Program-made: the position numbers and the translations under genes
NCBI GenBank assembly: GCA_947476045.1
Contig: CANJNZ010000008.1
Span: forward strand, 1 to 64,000
Direction: 5' to 3'
DNA length: 64,000 nucleotides
From: Chthoniobacteraceae bacterium
GTDB lineage: Bacteria; Verrucomicrobiota; Verrucomicrobiia; Chthoniobacterales; Chthoniobacteraceae
Shown here: piece after piece, positions 27,672-37,578 of the stretch
Layout: each line of letters opens with the position of its first letter
Numbering within the stretch: position 1 is the stretch's first letter
The notes under the pieces: model-generated
Databases searched by the model: none
Seen by the model: the letters and a program-made list of their open reading frames with translations, nothing else
What the model was told of the DNA's origin: nothing

Positions 27672-29114
27672 ATGCACGACGAAATTGCTCGCCTCTTAAA
27701 CCGCCGCGCCTTTCTGCAACAAAGCACCACGGGCCTCGGCGCCCTTGCGCTCGCTTCACTCATGACGCCCGATGCCTTCGGGGCCGGGACGGTCGGGGGA
27801 ATACGCGTGCCCGGGTCGCTGGGGAATTTGCACTGGGCGCCGAAGGCCAAGCGCGTGATTTATCTTTTCCAAAGTGGCGCGCCTTCGCATCTCGATCTTT
27901 TTGATCCGAAGCCGAAGCTGACGGAGATGACGGGGAAGGATTTGCCGGATTCGGTGCGAAAGGGCCAGCGCATCACGGGCATGACGAGCGGGCAGAAAAA
28001 TCTCTTTTGCGTGGGCAGCCCGTTCAAGTTTTCGAAGTATGGCAATTGCGGCATGGATATGAGCGAGTTACTGCCATACACGAGCAAGATTGCCGATGAA
28101 TGCACCTGGATTCGGGCTTTGAACACCGACCCGATCAATCACGATCCGGCGGTTACATTTTTCGGAACCGGCAACCAGCAGCCGGGTCGCCCCACGATGG
28201 GCGCATGGCTGAGCTACGGCCTCGGCAGCGATAATAAGGACCTGCCCGCGTATGTGGTGATGAATTCCGGCGGCGGCGGGCAGCCGTTGCAGTCGCGCTA
28301 TTGGGGAAGTGGATTCCTGCCTGCGCAGCACGGCGGCTGTCAGTTCCGCAGCGGTAACGATGCAGTGCTTTATCTCTCGAATCCACCCGGAGTGGATGCC
28401 GGTGCGCGCCGCGAATTGCTCGACGCCACCAATGACCTCAACCGTCTTTCGCTGGGCGCGCTCGGTGACCCGGCCATCAACGCGCAGATTGAAAACTACG
28501 AACTCGCATTCCGTATGCAATCGAGCGTGCCGGAGCTGATGGATTTGAAGACGGAATCGAAGGAAACGCTCGACCTTTACGGTGCGGTGCCCGGACAATC
28601 CTCCTACGCAAACAACTGTCTGCTCGCACGCCGTCTCGCAGAGCGCGGCTGCCGCTTCATTCAACTCAATCACCGCGATTGGGATCACCACGGTGGTCTT
28701 CCGAAAGGAATCCGCACCAAGTGCAAAGAGACCGATCAAGCGAGCGCGGCGTTGGTGATGGATTTGAAACAACGCGGGTTGCTCGAAGACACGCTGGTGA
28801 TTTGGGGGGGCGAGTTTGGCCGCACCGCCTACTCGCAGGGTGCCATCAAAGCGAACGACTTTGGCCGCGACCATCATCCGCGTTGCTTCACGATTTGGAT
28901 GGCTGGCGGTGGGAGCAAGGCGGGGTTCGTTTTCGGAGAGACCGATGATTTCGGCTACAACATCGTGCGCGACGGCGTGCATGTGCACGACTTCCACGCC
29001 ACGATGCTCCACCTCCTCGGCGTGGATCATAAAAAGCTCACCTTCCGCCGCGAGGGCCGCGATTACCGACTCACCGATGTGAGCGGCAACGTGGTGAAGG
29101 CGCTGCTCGCATAA
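27672..29114 (+). CDS. DUF1501 domain protein (Tat-exported sulfatase-like)
   Basis: LLNRRAFLQQSTTGLGALALASL Tat-like signal; SGAPSHLDLFDPKP...GGEFGRT...HHPRCFTIWMAGGG. Confidence 0.93.
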   Translation: MHDEIARLLNRRAFLQQSTTGLGALALASLMTPDAFGAGTVGGIRVPGSLGNLHWAPKAKRVIYLFQSGAPSHLDLFDPKPKLTEMTGKDLPDSVRKGQRITGMTSGQKNLFCVGSPFKFSKYGNCGMDMSELLPYTSKIADECTWIRALNTDPINHDPAVTFFGTGNQQPGRPTMGAWLSYGLGSDNKDLPAYVVMNSGGGGQPLQSRYWGSGFLPAQHGGCQFRSGNDAVLYLSNPPGVDAGARRELLDATNDLNRLSLGALGDPAINAQIENYELAFRMQSSVPELMDLKTESKETLDLYGAVPGQSSYANNCLLARRLAERGCRFIQLNHRDWDHHGGLPKGIRTKCKETDQASAALVMDLKQRGLLEDTLVIWGGEFGRTAYSQGAIKANDFGRDHHPRCFTIWMAGGGSKAGFVFGETDDFGYNIVRDGVHVHDFHATMLHLLGVDHKKLTFRREGRDYRLTDVSGNVVKALLA

Positions 29115-29275
29115 CGTCACAACGAAAAAGTTGTGAATGAAAACGCGCCTTCTATTGTCTGAGATTCCGAACAACGCGCGAATTTCCCGCTACTAAGCGG
29201 GACTTGACGGGTTGATTCAAAGTCCGGCAGCAATGCCGGGGAAAAGCAAAAAACCAACACACAAACACACACAGC

Positions 29276-29662
29276 ATGAAATCCATCATCACACTCATCG
29301 CGGCGCTCTTCTGCTCCGCCACCGTATTCGCCGGCGAATTCCCCGACATCAGTGTCGCGGAAGTCAAAGCCGCCATCGAAGCAAAGAAAGCCACCATCAT
29401 TGATGTGAACGGCGCCGGTTCCTACAAGGCCGGTCACGTTCCGACCGCAGTGAGCTTCGCCGCCGTCAAGGTCGACCTCGCCAAAGCACTGCCTGCCGAC
29501 AAAGGCGCGCTCGTCATCGCCTACTGCGGTGGCCCGAGCTGCGGAGCCTACGCCGCCGCTGCCAAGGCCGCGAAGGAACTCGGCTACACCAATGTGAAGC
29601 ACATGTCCGCCGGTATCTCCGGTTGGAAGTCTGCTGGTGAAAAGACCGAAGCCGCTCAGTAA
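29276..29662 (+). CDS. Exported rhodanese-like domain protein
   Basis: Signal peptide; YCGGPSCGAYAAAAKAAKELGYTNVKHMSAGISGW. Confidence 0.88.
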   Translation: MKSIITLIAALFCSATVFAGEFPDISVAEVKAAIEAKKATIIDVNGAGSYKAGHVPTAVSFAAVKVDLAKALPADKGALVIAYCGGPSCGAYAAAAKAAKELGYTNVKHMSAGISGWKSAGEKTEAAQ

Positions 29663-29687
29663 TCCCAAGCGCAACTCGAATTCAAAG

Positions 29688-29721
29688 GGCACCTTTCGCG
29701 AAAGCGGGAGGTGCCTTTTTT
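29688..29721. terminator. Rho-independent terminator, probably bidirectional between convergent genes
   Basis: ggcacct...aggtgcc stem with trailing ttttttt. Confidence 0.8.
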
Positions 29722-29728
29722 CTGCAAC

Positions 29729-31405
29729 CTACTGGTCGTCCTTGTCGTCGGGATTGTTGGGGTCGGCTTCCTTCACCGCTGGCTTGCTTTCGGGTTCGGC
29801 TTCCGTCTTCGTCGGCGCGGCGGCTCCTTTTGCTTTCAACTCGATCCACTTCACCACCACCGCGCGCTGCGAAGGAAATACGAAACGGAGCGTGTCTGTT
29901 TTGGGTAGCGCGAAATCCACTTCATTCGTCTGCCCCCACAGACCCTTCGTATTCTTCAAATGCATCCAGCCAATCTTTTGGTCGCCGACGTAAATGCGCA
30001 CCCGGCAACTTCCGTTCGCCGTCGCATGGCCGAGCGTGATGCCATAGGTCTCGTCCTTCGGAATGTTCACTTTGTATTCCACCGAGCCCTCGGAGTTCTT
30101 TTGAAAATACGCCTGCTTGCCGAAGTCGAATGACTCCCTGCGCTGGGCGTTGGTGCCCTTGGTGAAATCCACCGCCACGAGATGCTGAACGCCTTGCACC
30201 GGCGTCCATGGCTTTTCCGCCTGTGGTGTAGGATATTTCGGAGCCGTTAGCTTGAGCGAAGTTTTCGGCCCCTTCGGATTTTTCGTCACGATTTCCGCCG
30301 CGCCCTTGAGAGCCGCTGCCTGCTCTTTCGCCGTCATCGCATCGGCCAGCCAGCGCAAGTGCTCCGCCTGCGAGAAATCCTGCATGTGATCGCGCGCCTT
30401 CACGATTTCCAGAAACTGCGTCCCCCTCATCCCGTCCCACGTCGAGTGATCCCATCCACGACCGAGCTTCACCTTCCAGCCTTCATTGCCGAGAAAGCCC
30501 ACCGCTGCATGGCCCGGCTGCTTCACGCCCCACACGGGAACGCCGAACGCCTGATTGATGAAGCGTCCGAACCACGCGCGCGGCCCGCATTTTCCACCGC
30601 CATTGAGCACGGTCGCAAACGTGTGAGGCATCGGCCCCCAATTGGAAGTCGTGTATTGCACCTCTGACACCATCGCGATGTAGCGCGCCTCGCGCACCAG
30701 CTCGGGTCGCATCGTTTTCAACATCGCACGCGCCCATTCGATATCCGCATCCGAGCCATCGCAATTCAGCACCTTCGCGTATTCCCATACACGCAGTTGG
30801 TCGAACACCGGAGTCAGTTCGCCATTCTTCTGCGCCGTCTTGAAATGTAGATAGCGCTTTACCGGGTCTATGGTTTCGTTGCCTTGAAAAGCCTTCGTCG
30901 GCTTCGCGTGCGCGAGCGCCGTGCCCAGCGCCATACGCAGATGCATTGCCTTGCGCGCATCAGGATCGGCATCCGTGATATTTTTCAGCACGCCGAGCGC
31001 ACCGATGTAGTCCTTGTCGCGGGGCTCGCCGCCTTCGAGCAAAAGATCCATCACCTCCGCGCTCTTCATCATCCACGCGAGGAACGCCTGATTCCCCGCA
31101 TCCGCCTTCGCAAACGCCCCAAGCTTGTCCGCACCGCACTTTGCAATCAACTGCCGCTGATCCAGCGCAGTCGCCAGCGCCGCATCCTTGAACAATCCGC
31201 CCTGCGCCGCCTCCGCAATCTTTTCCGCATCCCCCGTCGGTGCCTTCGTATTCAGCCACTTCGTTGCCTCGGAAAAATACCCGCTGAAATCGCCAGACTT
31301 GATCGTTTTCTCCATCTCCCCAGTGCCCGGCTCCCACGCAAAAAGCGAGGGGCACGCAAACCATAGAATGGAGGCTAGGAGAGGATGCAGGAGCTTCGGT
31401 TTCAT
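29729..31405 (-). CDS. Exported protein with transglutaminase-like central region
   Basis: Signal peptide MKPKLLHPLLASILWFACPSLFA; GGGKCGPRAWFGRFINQAFGVPVWGV...PGHAAVGF resembles a Cys-His transglutaminase core. Confidence 0.6.
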   Translation of the reverse strand: MKPKLLHPLLASILWFACPSLFAWEPGTGEMEKTIKSGDFSGYFSEATKWLNTKAPTGDAEKIAEAAQGGLFKDAALATALDQRQLIAKCGADKLGAFAKADAGNQAFLAWMMKSAEVMDLLLEGGEPRDKDYIGALGVLKNITDADPDARKAMHLRMALGTALAHAKPTKAFQGNETIDPVKRYLHFKTAQKNGELTPVFDQLRVWEYAKVLNCDGSDADIEWARAMLKTMRPELVREARYIAMVSEVQYTTSNWGPMPHTFATVLNGGGKCGPRAWFGRFINQAFGVPVWGVKQPGHAAVGFLGNEGWKVKLGRGWDHSTWDGMRGTQFLEIVKARDHMQDFSQAEHLRWLADAMTAKEQAAALKGAAEIVTKNPKGPKTSLKLTAPKYPTPQAEKPWTPVQGVQHLVAVDFTKGTNAQRRESFDFGKQAYFQKNSEGSVEYKVNIPKDETYGITLGHATANGSCRVRIYVGDQKIGWMHLKNTKGLWGQTNEVDFALPKTDTLRFVFPSQRAVVVKWIELKAKGAAAPTKTEAEPESKPAVKEADPNNPDDKDDQ

Positions 31406-31650
31406 GTTTTGGAGTGGAAGAAGATGCAATTTGCAAAAGCAGTGTCACGACTCTTTCCCAGACGGATGGTAAAGGAAATTTCTCCCGATAAGTAGCGAGC
31501 TTGAATCGGAGGTGCTTCGCGGCTACTTGCTTCGCCAATAACCATGTCCGACTCACAAGAACCGAAGGTATCGCCTGATAAGCCTCCAGAGCACACGACT
31601 ACAAAGGTCCGGGTTTTTGCGAAAACGGGCGCGTCATCGCGTCACCCTTC

Positions 31651-32376
31651 GTGGCCGTGGGGAGACTGGTGCGCGGGCGCACGAAGATTGACGAGATCGT
31701 CGTCTATTCCGCACCGCCCGCCTTCTATTTGTGGCTCGTAATCGCGACGGGATTTCTGCTGAACGTGCTTGCACCCAACATTCTCAACGAACGTTTCGCC
31801 GCGTGGGTGTTCATCTTCGTGCTCGTCTATACCTTCATCGCGATCATCCACGACTTGAGCCTGAAAAAACTCCTGCTCTGCACGCTCGTCTTCGCCGTGC
31901 TCTGGCTCTTCGCGAGATACATGGAGAGCCTGCACAACGTCGTAATCCTCGGGACGATTTTGAAATACTTCGCGGAGCTCGATCCGAAATACGATCACGG
32001 CACCGTGTCCGCACTTTGCTGGCTGCTGATGATTCCGTGGGTCTCGTCGCTCTTCGAGATGTGCTTCAATCGGAAAAAGAAATTCAGCCCGAACGAAATC
32101 GCCGAGTTTCATTTCGGCGAAGGCTCCGAGCTGACCGACCGCTCCGGCCTGCGCTTCGTCACGAAATATCGCGATGTGCTCGAAACGCTGCTCGGCTTTG
32201 GCGGCGGCGACCTTCTCGCGGTGGACAATCACCAGACGGTCATAAAGCGCTACGAAAACATCATCGGCCTGTGGTTCCACTGGGGACAATTGGATCGCAT
32301 CCTGCACCAACGTGCGACGTTGCTGGATGAGGAGGTTGGAACGCCCAAGCCCGATGCAGAGAAGCTGGATATATAG
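31651..32376 (+). CDS. Hypothetical membrane protein
   Basis: Several TMs; exact start uncertain. Confidence 0.6.
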   Translation: MAVGRLVRGRTKIDEIVVYSAPPAFYLWLVIATGFLLNVLAPNILNERFAAWVFIFVLVYTFIAIIHDLSLKKLLLCTLVFAVLWLFARYMESLHNVVILGTILKYFAELDPKYDHGTVSALCWLLMIPWVSSLFEMCFNRKKKFSPNEIAEFHFGEGSELTDRSGLRFVTKYRDVLETLLGFGGGDLLAVDNHQTVIKRYENIIGLWFHWGQLDRILHQRATLLDEEVGTPKPDAEKLDI

Positions 32377-32412
32377 CGGAGTGATGGAGTTGAAAACTGG
32401 CGTCATCATGCG

Positions 32413-33033
32413 ATGAGCATCCCCGCATTATTCTCGAAGCCGCAGACGCGAAGAACGCTGGGCCTTCCGCCTGGTAGCATTCGCGCGCTGCTGACTTTGA
32501 TGACCGTCGGCTTCATCGTCACGCAGACTGCGCGGGGAGTGCGCGTGGGTCTGCTGTGGTTTGAATCGCTCATGATCGTGCTCGCGCATTACTTCGCGCA
32601 CCGTCGCTTCGTCCCGATGTCGCCGGAGCTGCGCGAGCGGCTGAAAGACGAAATCAATCTGGAGGACGACACCAACCCGCTCAACCTGCCGAGACACTCG
32701 CTGCGGACAATCATCGTGCTCTCCTTCATCGGTCTCGGGATTTACCTCCAGCGCAAAGGCCGTCTGTTCGACGCCGTTTCGCTGCCGGTTTTCATCAGCG
32801 TCGGCTCGTATTTCCTCGGCATCTGGTTTGGCGCCATCGCGAGCTGGTGGGGAAAAAGGCACCCATCCTCCGGCATCTCGTGGTTTGAGGATTTGAGGGC
32901 GTTCGTCACACTGTTTGCCGTCGCGCTCGCCATCGTCGTCCAGATTTTCGGCTGGCAACAAACATTCCCCTTTGCAGACAAACTCGACGTCCTCCCGCTT
33001 GCGCTGATGCTCTTTTACTTCGGCTCGCGCTGA
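32413..33033 (+). CDS. Hypothetical membrane protein
   Basis: LGLPPGSIRALLTLMTVG N-terminal motif, several TMs. Confidence 0.65.
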   Translation: MSIPALFSKPQTRRTLGLPPGSIRALLTLMTVGFIVTQTARGVRVGLLWFESLMIVLAHYFAHRRFVPMSPELRERLKDEINLEDDTNPLNLPRHSLRTIIVLSFIGLGIYLQRKGRLFDAVSLPVFISVGSYFLGIWFGAIASWWGKRHPSSGISWFEDLRAFVTLFAVALAIVVQIFGWQQTFPFADKLDVLPLALMLFYFGSR

Positions 33034-33085
33034 GCCTGCGGAAGCGTTGACCCGCCGTGCTGCGCATCTCTACGCTCCACGGCCT

Positions 33086-33607
33086 ATGAACGAAGACTGG
33101 AAAAAGGAATTTCTCGCAGTGTGGAATCGCGGCGTCGCGGCGTGGAGAGCGGGGCGCAAGTCGGCGGACACGATGTTCTCGCCGGGGGATGTCGCATTTC
33201 TCGCCACCATCGGCTGCACTGCGCAGGAGTTGTTCGATTTCGTCGACGACTCGCTCGGCTACGATGACTTGGATTTCGAGACCGCGCTCGCCGTCGTCGC
33301 GATTCGCCGCGAATACTTCCTCAACGTCATGCACGGCAAAACCTCCGGTCGCATCGTCCCCATGTCCGAGCTTCCCGCAAAATCCGCCGAGGTGGACGGC
33401 ATCGCATGGCTCCCACGGCTCATCGCGAAAGCGCGCATCAAACTCCGCGGCGAGATGAACCCCGACCTCATGTATGGCTGCGCCGGCGACCGCCCCTTCC
33501 TGCACAAACATCGCATGACCCTGCCGCAATTCCTCCAGCTCGTGCGCGACCACGGCGACGACGACCGCGCCATCATAGACGCCGTAAAAAAAGCCGCCGC
33601 TCGCTAA
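33086..33607 (+). CDS. DUF5069 family protein
   Basis: Cytosolic; GCTAQELFDFVDD, GRIVPMSELPAK, WLPRLIAKAR. Confidence 0.7.
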   Translation: MNEDWKKEFLAVWNRGVAAWRAGRKSADTMFSPGDVAFLATIGCTAQELFDFVDDSLGYDDLDFETALAVVAIRREYFLNVMHGKTSGRIVPMSELPAKSAEVDGIAWLPRLIAKARIKLRGEMNPDLMYGCAGDRPFLHKHRMTLPQFLQLVRDHGDDDRAIIDAVKKAAAR

Positions 33608-33659
33608 GGACACTCCGTGAACTCTGTGCGAGGCAACCCTTCCACTTCTTTGCGACTCA

Positions 33660-33698
33660 GCGTCCTGTCGCGAGAAAAATAGCCTCTCGACAGGACGC
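33660..33698. repeat. Inverted repeat / stem-loop
   Basis: gcgtcctgtcg...cgacaggacgc 11 bp perfect arms plus inner gag/ctc. Confidence 0.65.
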
Positions 33699-33832
33699 CT
33701 AGCCCAATCACTTTCCCGGTTAACGCCTGATGCGCCCGTCCACCACGTTTCGTCCTATGCAGCCCCTCACACGAGTTATCCCGACTCAAATCACACCTGC
33801 CGCCAGCTTAATCAGATGTTGGCCTAAGAACG

Positions 33833-34333
33833 ATGAAGCGTAAATTTATCTACCTCTTTCTCGTCCTTCTGGTTTTGATCGTCGCGGTGATTGCAGTGCT
33901 GGGCTGCATCTTGCCACTCAAACGCGGATGGTCACTGCGCAGTGCTCTTCTTTCTGCGGCAGCAGACTCAACAAGCATTAAAGTGGTCGAGCATTCAGAC
34001 CCATTTGACCCTCAATTCGAGACCGAGAAGGAATATAAAGAGAAGATTTATCGCACAGTCACACTTTCCGCTGGTGAAGTCTCACGGCTGTGCAAAGCAT
34101 TTTCGCTCTCTCGTGACTATAGTGGCAAGGTTCACAAGATGTGCATTTTTTCGCCTCACCATCGTGTAGAATTTCTTCGCAAAGATGGCAAAATCACGAT
34201 TTTGGAGATTTGCTTTAATTGCGGAGAGATCGAGTTCGATGGCGGAAGGCAGCGCATCATGCCGGTTGGATGGCCCAACTCATTGCAGAGCTTCATCGTT
34301 TTGCTCGGGATGAGTCCCATCCCGAAAGAGTAG
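33833..34333 (+). CDS. Hypothetical membrane-anchored protein
   Basis: N-terminal TM; no family recognised. Confidence 0.5.
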   Translation: MKRKFIYLFLVLLVLIVAVIAVLGCILPLKRGWSLRSALLSAAADSTSIKVVEHSDPFDPQFETEKEYKEKIYRTVTLSAGEVSRLCKAFSLSRDYSGKVHKMCIFSPHHRVEFLRKDGKITILEICFNCGEIEFDGGRQRIMPVGWPNSLQSFIVLLGMSPIPKE

Positions 34334-34418
34334 CAATGAGCCACCAATAGCGATGAACTCGCGGTCGTCGCACGGTCACTGCCTTGCTTCTTTGGCGTTG
34401 GGCTGATAATTCGCCGGT

Positions 34419-34898
34419 ATGTTCTGCAAATTCCCGCGCTTCGCATCACTCGTCGTTTTCACCGCCACGCCTGCGCTGCACGCTGCGGCCAACATGGAGC
34501 AGGAGTATCAGCAGGTGAGGAAGATTGCGCTGCGGGATGCACGGGTGCGGGCTGCTTACGCCGAGGCGGACGAAAAGCTGGCGGACAAAATCGTGCAGAT
34601 TGATCCCGCGCTGAAAGACTACGTGAAGAATCGCGAGGTGGGACACGCGGCACCCGTCGCAAAGGCGGCGCCTCACAAGACGAAACAAACGCCCGCAACG
34701 GGCAGCACGCACGTCGTCGCCAAAGGCGAGACGCTCGGCGCGATTGCGAAGCGATACGGAGTGACCGTGGACGCGCTGAAGAGCGCCAATCACATCACCG
34801 ACGAGCGAAAGCTGCGCGCCGGCCAGAGCATCACGATTCCCGGTGCTGCGGAAAAGAAGAGCCCCGGAATCTGGGACAGCTTTAAGTCCAAGTTTTAA
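34419..34898 (+). CDS. LysM domain protein
   Basis: HVVAKGETLGAIAKRYGVTVDALKSANHITDERKLRAGQSITIP. Confidence 0.88.
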   Translation: MFCKFPRFASLVVFTATPALHAAANMEQEYQQVRKIALRDARVRAAYAEADEKLADKIVQIDPALKDYVKNREVGHAAPVAKAAPHKTKQTPATGSTHVVAKGETLGAIAKRYGVTVDALKSANHITDERKLRAGQSITIPGAAEKKSPGIWDSFKSKF

Positions 34899-34925
34899 GT
34901 TCGGAAAGAACGCGCTTGCTCACAA

Positions 34926-35480
34926 ATGTCAGGAATGATTCCAGGATGGAAAATGATGTTGGGGGCGTCCTGCCTCTTACTTCTCCTCAGCTTTGCCTGG
35001 GCTCTTGAGCCGCCCAACGAAGAGACCCGATTCAAAAAATATTCCTCCTTGCTTGCAGAGTGGCAGAAACGAGGTCTCGTCGAACATTTTCCGAAGGTTA
35101 TTTCAACGGAGGCCTCTGCAAAAAAGCTCTCCGCTTTTCCCGGTTTCCTTCAGGGCGGCGGCTGGTTTCAAGTTCGACTGACCCTGCCTCCTGCGATGGT
35201 GGCTGGAATCTTTAAGGATGCCACCAAGCAAGCAAAAGCATTTTACGATGGAGGAGATGCTTTCAAACTCGTCGAAGAACAAAAGGATGGGCTTCCGGGC
35301 ACCAGCTTTCACACGACTAACAACAAAGGCCAAGACTTCCCGCCAGACTACCGGATATTCATTTTCCATGCTCGCGCATCTCGCCCCGGCGAAGATTTTC
35401 AATGGAACCACGGTGATAGTCGGGGTGTTGTAATCAGCCGAACGCGTAATGAAGTCATTTACTTTGCAGAGGATTGGTGA
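34926..35480 (+). CDS. Hypothetical exported protein
   Basis: N-terminal signal/TM; no family recognised. Confidence 0.5.
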   Translation: MSGMIPGWKMMLGASCLLLLLSFAWALEPPNEETRFKKYSSLLAEWQKRGLVEHFPKVISTEASAKKLSAFPGFLQGGGWFQVRLTLPPAMVAGIFKDATKQAKAFYDGGDAFKLVEEQKDGLPGTSFHTTNNKGQDFPPDYRIFIFHARASRPGEDFQWNHGDSRGVVISRTRNEVIYFAEDW

Positions 35481-35540
35481 TGCGTCTGGTTCTCAGGCAA
35501 CGTGCTTCGTGACTTATTGTGACGAGGAAGGGCGGTTCGC

Positions 35541-37415
35541 TTACTTCGTCACCCACTGCACATCCGTGAAGACGAGATTTTTGTCGCTCCACGATGTGGC
35601 GGCAAACTCCAGAGCCTGACATTGCGTGAAGTTCGCCGGGCTTGGACCAGTTGAATCGTCCGGCTTTTTCTGATGAAAGTCTTTGGCGAATAGCGTCACG
35701 GTCTGCCAGTCCGGCTGTCCCTCAAGAGTGACTTGGGCTTCGTAGATTCGCTCGCCCGGCCATGCATAGTCTTCGTAGGCGACGACCTTGAATGTTTGTG
35801 GTTTGGCGGTGGCGATTCGGAAAGAGATTCCGGCATCCTTGGGAGCGCGCCATTTTGGATCTCCGGGTTGATAGGTGATTGGCGATAAATAGGGGATGAC
35901 GGTGAAGCCCGCTTTCCCGTCCGGCCCCACTGCCGGACGAACGGCGACGGGGACATCACTCGGCGGCACGGGATCCACGCACGGCGAGTTGGTCGCCCAC
36001 ATTCCGGGCCCGTCCGCTCCGCTGTAAAGGACGTTGGAAGCGGCATCGGTCGCGCGTGCTGCGCCGAGCGACGAAGGGATGATTGCTTCCTCATTGCTGG
36101 AAAGCTGGACGCCCGATTTGTAGAGCACATTCGCGTAGGCAAAAAGATAGTCGCTCGCGTCGAGCACGGGCAGCGCCGCCTGCCAGCCCTGCGCCGAAGG
36201 CACGGCTGTTGCACTGCGCCAGTTGCGGCTCATCGGGCGCGGATTTTTGACTGCGTAATAGATCGCCACTTTCTCCACGTCGTCCGTCTTGTCGGCGTGG
36301 AGTATCGCTACGGGAATTCCGTCCGCACCCAGCGAAACTTTCAACGTGGGAGAGGCGGGCCAGGCCTGGCCGTCTTTCAGCCATCGATCCATCCAAAGAA
36401 AAAGATCGAGGGCGGATTCGGCTCCGATGTGGTGGCAGAAGCGCGGCGTGAATGACTGCCGACGCTCAATATCCTGCGGCAGCCTCGCCAGAGTTTCGTA
36501 GGCGCGGTCCATGTTGCCGTGGGTGTCGTTGCTCCCGCTGAGAAACAACATCGGGCACTTATTGAAAGGCGCACAGCCTTCGGGTGACATCCCAGCCAGC
36601 CACACACGGTCATCGTCGGTCATGGCTGGTGTCTTTGTCGTCGGATCGAAGCGCGGCGTGTAACGGTAGTAACGATTCCACCCGCATCCATAGATGGCGC
36701 AGGCCGCCTTGAGACGCGCGTCCATCGCAAACGACCACATGGTCGTGCCTCCCATGGATACGCCAAAGGCCCCGATGCGTTCGGGATTCACTGCCGGCTG
36801 CGTGCGCAGATAAGACAGCGAGCGGCGCGCGAGTGCCGACCAGATATACCACGAAGACACGCGCACGTTTGGCCGGGTGGCCATTTGCAGCGTGTCGGAG
36901 TGTTTGTGGTTCCCCTGCTTCAGTGCAGGCGGGAAAATCGTAAATCTTTTCCGGTTTTCCCATTCGCCATGGTAGTTGCAGCTCAGCCCCGCATAACCGC
37001 GCGCCGCCCATTCATCCAGCCAAGGCTCGCTCACGGTCTGCCCACCGCCGTGCAAGTGCATCATCGCCGGAAGCCGACTGCCCGGCTGCACGTTCAACGG
37101 CTCCGCATAGATGCCATAAACGCGAACGGTCTCGCCGTTGATATAGGCCGAAAAGTAAATCGCTTTGTAGGCGGCATTCTTCGTTGTCCATCGCTTGAGA
37201 ACCTCTTCCTCCATTGCACCGGCATCGGGATCGTAGCTGCTCCACACCTCCGGCGGGGTGAGCATCTGCGGCTGATCGCTCTTTACAGTGCTGCTCGATG
37301 TGTTCGCGGTGGGCACCGATACCGTCGCAGGTATTGGAGAGGTCGCATCCAACGCAGCCGCCGGAAATAAAAACGGTGCGAGCAAAAGCGCGATGGCGAG
37401 AACAAAGGTCGGCAT
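35541..37415 (-). CDS. Exported alpha/beta hydrolase (acetyl xylan esterase-like) with C-terminal extension
   Basis: LPAMMHLHGGGQ, GAFGVSMGGTTMWSFA nucleophile elbow, HHIG. Confidence 0.8.
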   Translation of the reverse strand: MPTFVLAIALLLAPFLFPAAALDATSPIPATVSVPTANTSSSTVKSDQPQMLTPPEVWSSYDPDAGAMEEEVLKRWTTKNAAYKAIYFSAYINGETVRVYGIYAEPLNVQPGSRLPAMMHLHGGGQTVSEPWLDEWAARGYAGLSCNYHGEWENRKRFTIFPPALKQGNHKHSDTLQMATRPNVRVSSWYIWSALARRSLSYLRTQPAVNPERIGAFGVSMGGTTMWSFAMDARLKAACAIYGCGWNRYYRYTPRFDPTTKTPAMTDDDRVWLAGMSPEGCAPFNKCPMLFLSGSNDTHGNMDRAYETLARLPQDIERRQSFTPRFCHHIGAESALDLFLWMDRWLKDGQAWPASPTLKVSLGADGIPVAILHADKTDDVEKVAIYYAVKNPRPMSRNWRSATAVPSAQGWQAALPVLDASDYLFAYANVLYKSGVQLSSNEEAIIPSSLGAARATDAASNVLYSGADGPGMWATNSPCVDPVPPSDVPVAVRPAVGPDGKAGFTVIPYLSPITYQPGDPKWRAPKDAGISFRIATAKPQTFKVVAYEDYAWPGERIYEAQVTLEGQPDWQTVTLFAKDFHQKKPDDSTGPSPANFTQCQALEFAATSWSDKNLVFTDVQWVTK

Positions 37416-37578
37416 GATGTGCGGACGGAAGCGAGTGCCCGCTGCCTTGGCAAAACGATATTGGGGGACTGCATTCGTCAGATGAGAACATCCATTTTAG
37501 CAACAGCAGCTTTTCTAAAAAAGCTGCTGCACATTTCTCGCCATCCAAGTGATGGTGAACATTGAGGTTCTTTCTAAC

